A stretch of DNA of 64,000 nt from NCBI GenBank assembly GCA_947038155.1, contig CAMQVH010000008.1, positions 1-64,000 on the forward strand, written 5' to 3'. This document shows positions 35,180 through 43,511 of the stretch, in pieces. The notes below the pieces were generated by a model. That model had not been told where the DNA came from and searched no databases. It worked only from the letters and a program-made list of their open reading frames with translations. Each line of letters opens with the position of its first letter. Position 1 is the stretch's first letter. The translations under genes and the position numbers were made by a program. Origin of the DNA: an uncultured Bacteroides sp. Its GTDB lineage: Bacteria; Bacteroidota; Bacteroidia; Bacteroidales; Bacteroidaceae.

Positions 35180-35193
35180 AATCCGTATCTTTG
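35163..35193 (+). promoter_or_regulatory. recR promoter (TTTG-N19-TATCTTTG)
   Basis: TTTG (35163-35166) and TATCTTTG (35186-35193) with a 19-bp spacer are a perfect Bacteroides promoter. It overlaps the oppositely directed symporter promoter and gives a leader of about 30 nt. Confidence 0.8.
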
Positions 35194-35226
35194 CGCCCGA
35201 AACAGATAGAATTTCATTCGTAATCT

Positions 35227-35844
35227 ATGAACCAACAATATCCTTCCGTACTGCTCGAAAAGGCAGTAGGCGAATTTTCCAAACTTCCGGGCATCGGGCG
35301 TAAGACGGCGATGCGGCTTGTATTACATCTGCTCCGGCAGGAAACGGCTACTGTGGAGGCATTCGGCAACTCCATCATTACGCTGAAACGTGAAGTAAAG
35401 TACTGTAAAGTATGTCATAATATATCTGATACCGAGACTTGTCAGATTTGTGCCAATCCGCAGCGTGATGCCTCTACCGTCTGTGTGGTAGAGAATATCC
35501 GTGACGTAATGGCGGTAGAAGCCACCCAGCAGTATCGGGGACTTTATCACGTACTGGGCGGAGTGATCTCTCCGATGGACGGGGTAGGGCCGAGCGACCT
35601 GCAAATAGAAAGTCTCGTACAGCGGGTGTCCGAAGGAGGAATCAAGGAAGTTATCCTCGCTTTGAGCACGACAATGGAAGGAGATACCACCAACTTCTAC
35701 ATCTACCGTAAACTGGAGAAGATGGGTGTCAAACTCAGCGTAATAGCACGGGGCATCTCCGTTGGCGACGAACTGGAATATGCCGATGAGATCACGCTGG
35801 GACGCAGTATTGTCAACCGGACTCTTTTTACCGGAGCCGTATAA
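35227..35844 (+). CDS. recR: Recombination mediator RecR
   Basis: RecR works with RecF and RecO to load RecA at single-strand gaps. The 205-aa protein has the helix-hairpin-helix [17 protein letters not shown] near residues 19-35, a four-Cys zinc motif ([16 protein letters not shown], about 59-74), and a Toprim domain ([14 protein letters not shown] ... [12 protein letters not shown]). Length and order are standard. A membrane protein gene follows 36 bp downstream. Confidence 0.97.
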   Translation: MNQQYPSVLLEKAVGEFSKLPGIGRKTAMRLVLHLLRQETATVEAFGNSIITLKREVKYCKVCHNISDTETCQICANPQRDASTVCVVENIRDVMAVEATQQYRGLYHVLGGVISPMDGVGPSDLQIESLVQRVSEGGIKEVILALSTTMEGDTTNFYIYRKLEKMGVKLSVIARGISVGDELEYADEITLGRSIVNRTLFTGAV

Positions 35845-35880
35845 TCTAACTTAATTATTTGAACGAATATCGTAACTAAC

Positions 35881-36330
35881 ATGGAAGAACAGATAAAACG
35901 CGCAGTGAGAAATTTGAATATCAGTTATGTTTTCTTTTGGGTGCTTCCCGCCTTTTTGCTTGGGGCAGGGGAGTTCGACCTTCTTCCTGTGGGAGCTTTG
36001 GTCGATAACCCACAGGCCACCTATTATATGGAGACGGCAGGTATCTTGCTGACCGCCTTGTGTGTGCCGCTTGCCTTGAAACTGTTCAGTCTGGTACTGA
36101 AAAAGAAGATAGACCTCCTGACGATTCCTCTTGCATTGAAGCGTTATGTGCAGTGGAGCATGGTACGCCTCGGATTGCTCGAAGTGGCCATCGTCCTCAA
36201 CGTATTGTGCTATTATCTGACCCTTAGCAACACCGGAAATCTCTGTATGCTGATCGGGCTGACCGCTTCCCTTTTCTGTCTGCCCAGTGAGAAAAGACTT
36301 CGTAACGAACTCCATATAAATAAAGAATAA
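35881..36330 (+). CDS. Small membrane protein, unknown
   Basis: This 149-aa protein has four hydrophobic segments: about 18-40, 55-80, 97-120 and 122-140. Between segments 2 and 3 lies KKKIDLLTIPLALKRYVQWSMVRL. I do not recognise a named family. It stands between recR and a GNAT acetyltransferase on the same strand with gaps of 36 and 6 bp, so it is probably in the same operon. No catalytic motif is visible. Confidence 0.85.
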   Translation: MEEQIKRAVRNLNISYVFFWVLPAFLLGAGEFDLLPVGALVDNPQATYYMETAGILLTALCVPLALKLFSLVLKKKIDLLTIPLALKRYVQWSMVRLGLLEVAIVLNVLCYYLTLSNTGNLCMLIGLTASLFCLPSEKRLRNELHINKE

Positions 36331-36336
36331 GCCGGT

Positions 36337-36876
36337 ATGAAACAGTCTTTTTTAACCAATGACCGCATCTATCTTCGTGCGGTAGAGCCGGAAGATATGG
36401 ATATCATGTATGAGATGGAGAATGACCCTTCCATGTGGGATATCAGTAATTTTACCGTTCCTTATTCCCGCTACGTGCTGCGGCAATATATAGAGGGTTC
36501 CCAGTGTGATGTGTTTGCCGACAAGCAGTTGCGCCTGATGATAATGAGCAAGTCCGATCATCGGGTATTGGGGACGATTGATATCACGGATTTTGTGCCT
36601 CTCCACTCTCGTGGCGAGGTCGGCATTGCCGTTCACAAGGACTATCGCCGGCAAGGTTACGCATCGGACGCATTGCAGTTGCTGTGCGAGTATGCTTTCG
36701 ATTTCTTGTCGCTGACTCAGCTTTATGCCCATGTGGCTACGGACAATGAAGTCTGCATGAAGTTGTTTACTTCCTGCGGTTTCGTCCAATGCGGACTGTT
36801 GAAGGATTGGTTACAGGTCGGTGGATGTTACAAAGATGCTGCTATCCTCCAGTATCTGAATCCGAAGAAACATTAA
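36337..36876 (+). CDS. GNAT family N-acetyltransferase
   Basis: This 179-aa acetyl-CoA-dependent transferase of the RimJ/RimL type shows [21 protein letters not shown] at the N-terminus, [29 protein letters not shown] (acetyl-CoA loop with RRQGYA) and [21 protein letters not shown]. It is similar to SpeG/RimJ-like enzymes; the substrate is unknown. Its stop overlaps the convergent YqgE stop by about 4 bp. Confidence 0.9.
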   Translation: MKQSFLTNDRIYLRAVEPEDMDIMYEMENDPSMWDISNFTVPYSRYVLRQYIEGSQCDVFADKQLRLMIMSKSDHRVLGTIDITDFVPLHSRGEVGIAVHKDYRRQGYASDALQLLCEYAFDFLSLTQLYAHVATDNEVCMKLFTSCGFVQCGLLKDWLQVGGCYKDAAILQYLNPKKH

Positions 36877-37463
36877 TTGAAAGTCGGCACTTGCGGAAAG
36901 CGTGACCATGTTTCATACTTGCTGCCCAATTTCTCCAAGGCTTGTTTCCACATATCTTTGGTGTCACCGTTCATCAGATAGGCATTTTCTTCTTTGGAGA
37001 CAAGCCACGTGTTCTCTCTGAGTTCGGTGCTCAGTTGTTCGCTTTCCCAGCCGGAGTATCCCAGGAAGAAGCGGATGTAGCGGTCTATTTGGTTTCCTTG
37101 CAGTATGTATCTCTTTATCTCCTCAAAGTCACCGTTCAGAAACAGGCCTTTGCTGATAGGTATGGCACCGGAGATGTCTGCCAGTGTGTGAAGGTAGAAC
37201 AGGGTATCTGTAGCGATAGGCCCGCCTTTGTATAAAGGTATGTCTTCGATATACTTAAACTCTTTGATAATGTCGTTGACAAATATGGGCAGTTGTTTGT
37301 TGATAATCAGCCCCATGCTGCCTTCTTCGGTATGGTCGATCAACAGAACTACAGATCTGCCGAATGTGGCATCACGAAGGAAAGGCTCGGAGATGAGAAT
37401 CTTTCCTCGTGATGGCAATACATTATTCGATTGAATTTTAAATATGTCAGAGTCTATATTCAT
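36873..37463 (-). CDS. YqgE/AlgH family protein
   Basis: This 196-aa cytosolic protein of the YqgE/AlgH (DUF179) family contains [40 protein letters not shown], the family signature, and [15 protein letters not shown]. The molecular function is unsettled. It lies about 150 bp downstream of the aminotransferase on the same strand and converges with the GNAT gene. Confidence 0.92.
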   Translation of the reverse strand: MNIDSDIFKIQSNNVLPSRGKILISEPFLRDATFGRSVVLLIDHTEEGSMGLIINKQLPIFVNDIIKEFKYIEDIPLYKGGPIATDTLFYLHTLADISGAIPISKGLFLNGDFEEIKRYILQGNQIDRYIRFFLGYSGWESEQLSTELRENTWLVSKEENAYLMNGDTKDMWKQALEKLGSKYETWSRFPQVPTFN

Positions 37464-37612
37464 GCCATCAGATTGATATTCGTGCCACTAATATAAGAAA
37501 AGAAATAGAATAATAGCCATACTTTCCCATTTTTTTTGTTTTAAGAGCAGCTTTTATGAATATCCGCATCTGATATGAACATCAGTTCCGGCATAAATCC
37601 GGTATTCGGTTG

Positions 37613-38929
37613 TCAGGCAATCGGGTGATGTTCGGCAAACAGTTTCATTCTTTCGTCGAGCTGCGCGTACTGATGGTCTTTAATAAAAGAGGTACACGCG
37701 CGTAATCCTTCTTGATGGCTTCCGGTGGTGACCAGCGAAATGGCGCTCACTCCGTAGTACATCAGTTCTTTGGCAAGTTCGCCGCTTGTCATTCCGGGAT
37801 AGCCGATGGTGAAGTAGAATCCGTCGGCAATCGGATCGCCCAAGTCATTGTCATATACCAGATAGAAACCGTGACGAAGGAAAATCTCTTTTAACTTCTG
37901 CGCTCTGTCACCGTATACCTTCACTTCGCTGAGGAAGTTGTATTGACCTTCGTTGGCAGCTTTCAGCATGGCAGCCATCGCATACTGTGCGGAGTGGCTT
38001 GTGCCGGAAGACAGCGCGTAGAGTACGCGGTGGATGAAGACCGTGCCGAATGTTCCCCCGCCATAACGCTTCGTCAGTCCGGGATAGCTGCGGTGATACA
38101 ACTTGTCGGAAATGCAGCTCACGCCGATACGTTGTCCGGCATAGCTGAAGGCTTTGGAACCGGAAATCAGCAACACATAATTATCTGTGTAGTGAGCTAC
38201 CGAAGGCTGGAACGGAGCTTGGTAAGGAGTGCTCAGATCCTGACGGAAATCCATCGCAAAGTATGCCAGATCTTCCAGTACGATAACGTCATATTGGGTA
38301 GCAAGTTCGCCGATGATGCGCAGCTCTTCGTCTTTCAGGCAAATCCAGCTCGGGTTATTGGGGTTCGAGTAGATAATAGCCGATATATTTCCTTTTTTCA
38401 GATAGCTTTCCAGCTTTTCTTTCAGCTTGTCGCCGCGATAGTCGTATACATCAAATGTTTCATACTTTTGTCCCATCACGACCAACTGCTGTTTCTGTAC
38501 GGGAAATCCCGGATCAATGAACAGGATCGTATCTTTCTTTTCATCGCATTGGCTGCAAGTAAGGAAAGAGGCGAATGTCCCCTGCATAGAGCCGGTGACG
38601 GGTACGCATCCTTCCGGACTTAAATCTACATTGATGAATGCTTTGATAAAGTCGGACGCTTCTTTTTTGAGTTCCGGCAGTCCGTTGATATCGGGATACA
38701 GGCTGGCAATTCCGTTTTGCAGCGCTTCGATTTCCGCTTTTACTCCTACGGCAGAGGCCGGAAGTCCCGGAACACCCATTTCCATCTTGATAAATTCAAT
38801 GCCTGATACTGCTTCCGCCTTTGAAGCTATCGCTTTCACTTCACGGATAGTAGCCTTCGAAAAGTCGACAATTTGAAACTCATTAATCGTTTCGTCAATC
38901 ACATTTCGTTCGATTGGTGTATTTTTCAT
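37613..38929 (-). CDS. PLP-dependent aminotransferase, class I/II
   Basis: This 438-aa fold-type I aminotransferase shows PGFPVQKQQ and SNPNNPSWICLKDEEL in the core, with the PLP Lys in SGSKAFSYAGQRIGVSC near residue 257. The N-terminus up to about residue 45 is a helical extension. The substrate is not evident; the pattern is that of an aspartate/aromatic-type enzyme often found in Bacteroides. It diverges from tRNA-Asp and precedes yqgE. Confidence 0.9.
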   Translation of the reverse strand: MKNTPIERNVIDETINEFQIVDFSKATIREVKAIASKAEAVSGIEFIKMEMGVPGLPASAVGVKAEIEALQNGIASLYPDINGLPELKKEASDFIKAFINVDLSPEGCVPVTGSMQGTFASFLTCSQCDEKKDTILFIDPGFPVQKQQLVVMGQKYETFDVYDYRGDKLKEKLESYLKKGNISAIIYSNPNNPSWICLKDEELRIIGELATQYDVIVLEDLAYFAMDFRQDLSTPYQAPFQPSVAHYTDNYVLLISGSKAFSYAGQRIGVSCISDKLYHRSYPGLTKRYGGGTFGTVFIHRVLYALSSGTSHSAQYAMAAMLKAANEGQYNFLSEVKVYGDRAQKLKEIFLRHGFYLVYDNDLGDPIADGFYFTIGYPGMTSGELAKELMYYGVSAISLVTTGSHQEGLRACTSFIKDHQYAQLDERMKLFAEHHPIA

Positions 38930-38956
38930 TCTATTTTCTATTTATAGTAATGCTTG

Positions 38957-38964
38957 CAAATGTA
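38957..38964 (-). promoter_or_regulatory. -7 box (TACATTTG) of aminotransferase gene
   Basis: This consensus -7 match on the minus strand lies 27 bp before the ATG at 38929, and only about 75 bp from the tRNA promoter running the other way. Confidence 0.55.
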
Positions 38965-39037
38965 CATGATAATTCTTAATAAACACACTTTTTCAGAAAA
39001 AAGATACTCTTGCTATTGTAGGTTTCAAAAAAATGTC

Positions 39038-39045
39038 TACCTTTG
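39038..39045 (+). promoter_or_regulatory. tRNA-Asp promoter -7 box
   Basis: TACCTTTG matches the consensus, with ATTG (39015-39018) 19 bp upstream. It lies 40 bp before the mature tRNA 5' end. Confidence 0.7.
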
Positions 39046-39085
39046 CATCCGCAATCGAGAGAGATGCAAAGGAAAAAGAAATTTT

Positions 39086-39159
39086 GGTGCGTTAGTTCAG
39101 TTGGTTAGAATACATGCCTGTCACGCATGGGGTCACGGGTTCGAGTCCCGTACGCACCG
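39086..39159 (+). tRNA. tRNA-Asp (GTC)
   Basis: This is a complete 74-nt cloverleaf. The acceptor stem is GGTGCGT/ACGCACC and the D arm GTTC...GAAT. The anticodon stem CATGC/GCATG has loop CTGTCAC (anticodon GTC at 39120-39122), and the T arm is ACGGGTTCGAGTCCCGT. The discriminator base is G. CCA is not encoded, as is common in Bacteroides. All stems pair. Confidence 0.97.
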
Positions 39160-39188
39160 CTTCTTTTGATTTTTATAATTAGGAAAAG

Positions 39189-39220
39189 CTCTGGTTCTTA
39201 ACGGGATCGGAGTTTTTTTT
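39189..39220 (+). terminator. Terminator after tRNA-Asp
   Basis: CTCTGGTTC (39189-39197) pairs with GGATCGGAG (39204-39212), using some G-U pairs, around a 6-nt loop. A run of eight T follows. This is a good intrinsic terminator for the tRNA transcript. Confidence 0.8.
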
Positions 39221-39279
39221 ATTTATCTTGTCGAGAAATGTCCATAATAAATAACAAGTTTTGTCGTGTCCCTGCATCA

Positions 39280-40722
39280 TTATTCCCTTTTCATCTTTAC
39301 CACCTTTTCTATTTCCCTTAAGTTATATTGTGCGGCCTCATTACCCTTTTGAGCAGCTTTACCGAACTCGGCAATCGCCTGTTCCGTCTCACCGTTCAGC
39401 AGATAGTAGATGCCATTATTGTTAGCGTATTCTGCAGTCTGTTTATCCGACTTATCCAGATATTTCCGTGCATTGCCCAAATCCTTCTTAGACAGAGCGA
39501 CCGCAGCAGCATTCAGATTTGCTGTTTCGTCAGTAGGATACATACGTACTGCTATATCGAAGACATTGATGAAATCATCGCTGCCCTTGGGATAACTGTT
39601 GGCTACGAGATACATCTCATTCAGACTAAGATACTGAGGCTGAGTCTTGATGATCTCTTTCCCTTCTTCCACCTTGAAGTTGGCGATCGTGTAGTCAATA
39701 CGACAGTTCACCTTGCGGAGTGCCGGATACAACTCTTTCAGCATAGTCCGATAAGGAGCGCCGCCATTCAGTCTCTTAATTTCCTCTTTCCGGCGGGCGA
39801 TATCACTCGTATTTCGTATGATGCCGAGCAATGTCTCCTTTTCTTTAAGATCAGAAGCCTCCAGAGCTTTCACTAATCCATCCCAGTTTTCACCGCCAAA
39901 GGAGACATGATAAAGATTTGCAGCTATATTCTCACGGGCGGACAGATAACTCTTTAATGCTTCGGCACGACTCTTCGATAATTGCTCGTTCAACTTCAAG
40001 CCCCCTTCCGGAGAAGCAAAACCTTCGATATATACGCCCGTTACAGTCAGTTTTTTATCATTCATCACTTTCGTCAGCATCTCTTGAATACTCCGTAACT
40101 CCGTCTGATTATTCATAAAGTCGGGCAGGATAACGGATTTATTGACCGGGAAATCGAGATGAGCCTCATACTGCTCGCTACGTGCTTTTACTACTTCAGC
40201 TAGAGGCTGAATGTAAGAAAAAACAGGCCGGATGGCAGCGAGTCGTTTGATTTCTGTAGAAACACCGGTCAGGATAGGTTCTTGTGTCACCACTTCTTGA
40301 TGTCCGCCACAGCCGCATAGTTCTTCTTCCAGATTCAGTGACGCATTCTCCATCCACGACTGATAGGGGATTACCTGCGTATAACTCATCACTTCGTTTT
40401 TGTCATAAGGAATTTCCATATTGGCCATCTTGTCCAGCGTCATTGAGCGGATATACGCCTTTTGCCTTCTATGACCGTTGACGATGATATCGGGTAAGGC
40501 TACGTTATGACTGGCGTCTGCCAGTATAGGAGTCAGCGTCAGCGTACGGTCGCTGCTGACTTTCAGATTCCGCATATCAATCTGCATATCGATATAAAGT
40601 GATTCTCCCTGTTGCCAGAGGGAAGCATTCGTGATGCTGATCGCATCGTTATAGAGTTTCTGTGCGCCGGCAGGCAGTGCTACGGCGATACACAGAACAA
40701 AGTATATAAGTTTCTTTTTCAT
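39280..40722 (-). CDS. DUF3868 / OmpA-like fimbrial locus protein
   Basis: This 480-aa exported protein has signal MKKKLIYFVLCIAVALPAGAQ. The N-terminal part (about 22-150) fits DUF3868. The middle (about 195-295) is OmpA-like, with VTGVYIEGFASPEGGLKLNEQLSKSRAEALKSYL as in peptidoglycan-binding domains. The last part (about 370-480) has TPR-like helices. It is the final gene of the seven-gene fimbrial operon and may anchor or assemble the pilus at the outer membrane. Confidence 0.85.
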   Translation of the reverse strand: MKKKLIYFVLCIAVALPAGAQKLYNDAISITNASLWQQGESLYIDMQIDMRNLKVSSDRTLTLTPILADASHNVALPDIIVNGHRRQKAYIRSMTLDKMANMEIPYDKNEVMSYTQVIPYQSWMENASLNLEEELCGCGGHQEVVTQEPILTGVSTEIKRLAAIRPVFSYIQPLAEVVKARSEQYEAHLDFPVNKSVILPDFMNNQTELRSIQEMLTKVMNDKKLTVTGVYIEGFASPEGGLKLNEQLSKSRAEALKSYLSARENIAANLYHVSFGGENWDGLVKALEASDLKEKETLLGIIRNTSDIARRKEEIKRLNGGAPYRTMLKELYPALRKVNCRIDYTIANFKVEEGKEIIKTQPQYLSLNEMYLVANSYPKGSDDFINVFDIAVRMYPTDETANLNAAAVALSKKDLGNARKYLDKSDKQTAEYANNNGIYYLLNGETEQAIAEFGKAAQKGNEAAQYNLREIEKVVKMKRE

Positions 40723-40729
40723 GGCTGTC

Positions 40730-41311
40730 TTATTTGATAACGTATATAATGCTGAGGGCTATTTTAGTCGGCCCGAAGTAATTTTTGTGTTCCTTACCGA
40801 TTTTGCTTCCGCACGTGCCACAGTTGTATTTATCAAAGTTTAAGCGGGCATATCCTACGCCGACTGTCGCTTCCATGCTCCAGCGCTTATTTAATATCCA
40901 CTGATACCCGTAAGAGATACCGGCACCGTAGATGTTGCCCTGATAACGATAATCCCCGAGGCCGAATATATTCAGATTGCTTACATTCGCTTCTGCATAA
41001 TGAGCATGCAAGCCGAAGAAATGTCCGTAAAACCGTTCGCAAAGCCAGTACCGGAGTTCAGGTTGTACCAGCCAATGCTTGATTTGCTTATTATTGGAGA
41101 ACTCCCAGGGATTATAGTTACCGGATACATCCAGAGTCAGTTTTTTGGAGAGCCCGACTTCGAAGCCCAGATTGGCGGTGGTCGTAGCCCAGTACAATGC
41201 GTTCGTTTTGATGGCAAACTTAGGCATATAGTAGTTCTTTTCCTGTCCGTGCATACCGATGGCACACGTGAGCATCAAGACTGCTGACAGAAGAAATTTG
41301 ATTGTTTTCAT
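40730..41311 (-). CDS. DUF3575 outer-membrane protein
   Basis: This 193-aa protein has signal MKTIKFLLSAVLMLTCAIGMHGQ and a small predicted beta-barrel: FAIKTNALYWATTTANLGFEVGLSKKLTLDVSGNYNPWEF. This matches DUF3575, a Bacteroidales family next to fimbrial genes. It is 7 bp upstream of the DUF3868 gene and 15 bp downstream of the DUF4906 gene, so cotranscription is likely. Confidence 0.88.
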   Translation of the reverse strand: MKTIKFLLSAVLMLTCAIGMHGQEKNYYMPKFAIKTNALYWATTTANLGFEVGLSKKLTLDVSGNYNPWEFSNNKQIKHWLVQPELRYWLCERFYGHFFGLHAHYAEANVSNLNIFGLGDYRYQGNIYGAGISYGYQWILNKRWSMEATVGVGYARLNFDKYNCGTCGSKIGKEHKNYFGPTKIALSIIYVIK

Positions 41312-41326
41312 ATCATTGTTTTTTTA

Positions 41327-43483
41327 TTATCGTAGTACAATAGCCGGACTTTGAAGTAAATCTTTCACTTTATATATGGCACTGTAATTATATCCTCGCA
41401 GCGTAAGCGTTACCACATCGTTTACTTTGCTTCCGGCATGTATCGTGAACGAGTAGTTGCTTCTGTTATTGACAGTGAAACTTGGTATGATGCCTGTATC
41501 CGAAGAAGTAATCGTATAATTAGCTATCGTAAGCAGACTGTTATTCTGGAATACCCGAATGGTATTGCTCACTGTCACACCATGTGCCAGAATCGTTTCA
41601 ATCCTGGTTGTTGTGGGGCTGAATCCGGGAGCGGATATCGTAATATCTTCATCACTGATTTCTTCTTTGGAAGTAAACGTGATGGTCTGCGCACCTGTCG
41701 GCTGTGAAGTGTATGTATACTGATACCCACCATTTACAGCCGTCCATCCGCTTTCCGATGTCTGCAGATTCTCCGTGGCAATGAATACCGTCAACGGATA
41801 GGTGGCAGGATACTCCGGATAGGTGGGGATGGTGAACATCACTTGCGCTGTACTATTCATTCCGTAATTCACCAGATTCTCTCCGTTGACACTCACATTC
41901 GTAAAGTGACGTGCCTTTACATCCAGATATTTCGTTTTGAATATCTCATTGGTTATCGAGATCGTCTCGTCGCTATTCTCAAGACTGGTGCGGAAATTCA
42001 ATGTCTTTGCACCGGGGCCGGTCGCCCAATAGATATACTGATATCCGCCGTCTACATACTCTATCTGCAGATTCTTGTTGGGAGCTACCGGATAAAGCCG
42101 TGTGGTAGTGATCGCGCATTTCAGCGGATACAGGTAAGAAGGAATATTGGCGGGAATGGTGAACTGTAACGCTACATCCTGGTCACGGGCGGTATATACC
42201 TCCGGTGACAAAGATGCGGGATCGAACTCATACAGGGCACTTGATACTACCGTGATAGTACGTGACAACACTCCGGCTTTCACCGTGATGGTCGCTTCAT
42301 ATTGGCCTGCGATGATACGGGATACATCAGCCGTGATAGTACCGTTTCCGTCATAGCTCAGATTGTGCAGTATATTACCTTTATCTTCCGCTACCGATAC
42401 GCTGATCTTTGAATTGTCAGCCACCCCATTATGCGTGTATTGAGTCGTCACATTCAGCGTTCCTTCCTTTACAAACAAGAAGTGAAGCCGGTTCACACTC
42501 AGCACATTGTTATTGTTGTCGGCAATGGAGGGTGATTCCTTGAATATTTCCGCGTAGATGTTATTGGAGGATTCCGCGCTCTTGGCATCCTCGAAACTTG
42601 TACTTCCGTTGGCGCTTTCGCTGAAAGACTTGATCACCACTTTATAATGGGCATTCCTTACTACCGGATAAGGCTGCTTGTTGGCGTCGAGCAGCTGGAT
42701 TTTGTAATACAGTTCCTCCGTTTTGCCTTCCAGTTTTCCTTTGATGATGATGTAGGCCTGGTCATTAAAATAGTTTTCATTCTCAAACATGTACTTGGGC
42801 TCCATCGTACAGTCATTCATTGTCTGACTGGTTTTGGTGATTGTTCCGTGAGGCAGGGTCGGTTTGCCGTCCAGCAGTACAAACGGGGTGGGAGAGGCAT
42901 CCGGATTAAAGGGAGCCACCGTTCCGCTGGTAGTATAGTTGCCGAGGGCGTATCCTGTCACCTCAAAGTTGGTCGTTTCATTTTCCACTGTCACTTTTGC
43001 CTGGTTACGATAAAGAACGATGTTCGGTGAGTCGCTGGCAGAAGAAATTGTCTGTCTGCCCCAGAAAGTCAGTTTGCTGCTGCTTAAAGCGGGAATCAGC
43101 TCCCGTTCATCTTTTTGCAGGGCGGCACGTTCGTCAAAAGTCCCCCATTGGTCATAGTTGGCAATGAGATGAATAATCCCTGTGTTGTCGGGTATTTCTG
43201 CCTGAAACGTTCCTGTACCGTTGTCGTTGGCGGTCAGGAGGGAGGCATGCGCCCGCCCGATGAAGAGCCCGTCGGCATCGAATGCCATCAGCCAAAGGTC
43301 ATTGACCGCATTCTCACTGGTTGCGGCACGACTGAGCACCGGCCTGTAATCAGGTATATCCACAGAGAAGCGAAAGACAGTTTCATTCTTCTCCGTTGAC
43401 GGATGATCGTTCAGTCTCTCTTCATCTGTACAAGAGATGAGAAGAAGGCTGAAGAGGGCTATATAGTAGGTAAATCTTTTCAT
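41327..43483 (-). CDS. DUF4906-type fimbrial lipoprotein (large)
   Basis: This 718-aa lipoprotein has signal MKRFTYYIALFSLLLISC. The first roughly 290 residues follow the Mfa/FimA accessory pattern (VFRFSVDIPDYRPVLSRAATSENAVNDLWLMAFDADGLFIG). The rest has several Ig-like beta repeats (TTRLYPVAPNKNLQIEYVDGGYQYIYWATGPGAKTLNF resembles a later TSESGWTAVNGGYQYTYTSQPTGAQTITF). It probably is a minor or tip subunit. It is fifth in the operon. Confidence 0.8.
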   Translation of the reverse strand: MKRFTYYIALFSLLLISCTDEERLNDHPSTEKNETVFRFSVDIPDYRPVLSRAATSENAVNDLWLMAFDADGLFIGRAHASLLTANDNGTGTFQAEIPDNTGIIHLIANYDQWGTFDERAALQKDERELIPALSSSKLTFWGRQTISSASDSPNIVLYRNQAKVTVENETTNFEVTGYALGNYTTSGTVAPFNPDASPTPFVLLDGKPTLPHGTITKTSQTMNDCTMEPKYMFENENYFNDQAYIIIKGKLEGKTEELYYKIQLLDANKQPYPVVRNAHYKVVIKSFSESANGSTSFEDAKSAESSNNIYAEIFKESPSIADNNNNVLSVNRLHFLFVKEGTLNVTTQYTHNGVADNSKISVSVAEDKGNILHNLSYDGNGTITADVSRIIAGQYEATITVKAGVLSRTITVVSSALYEFDPASLSPEVYTARDQDVALQFTIPANIPSYLYPLKCAITTTRLYPVAPNKNLQIEYVDGGYQYIYWATGPGAKTLNFRTSLENSDETISITNEIFKTKYLDVKARHFTNVSVNGENLVNYGMNSTAQVMFTIPTYPEYPATYPLTVFIATENLQTSESGWTAVNGGYQYTYTSQPTGAQTITFTSKEEISDEDITISAPGFSPTTTRIETILAHGVTVSNTIRVFQNNSLLTIANYTITSSDTGIIPSFTVNNRSNYSFTIHAGSKVNDVVTLTLRGYNYSAIYKVKDLLQSPAIVLR

Positions 43484-43511
43484 ACAATTCTAATTTTAAT
43501 CCACTCGTTGG

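Noticed and set aside
35851..36315. Minus-strand ORF of 154 codons opposite the small membrane protein
   Set aside because: The plus frame has clear membrane helices and good operon spacing; the minus frame is Gln/His-rich and shadow-like.
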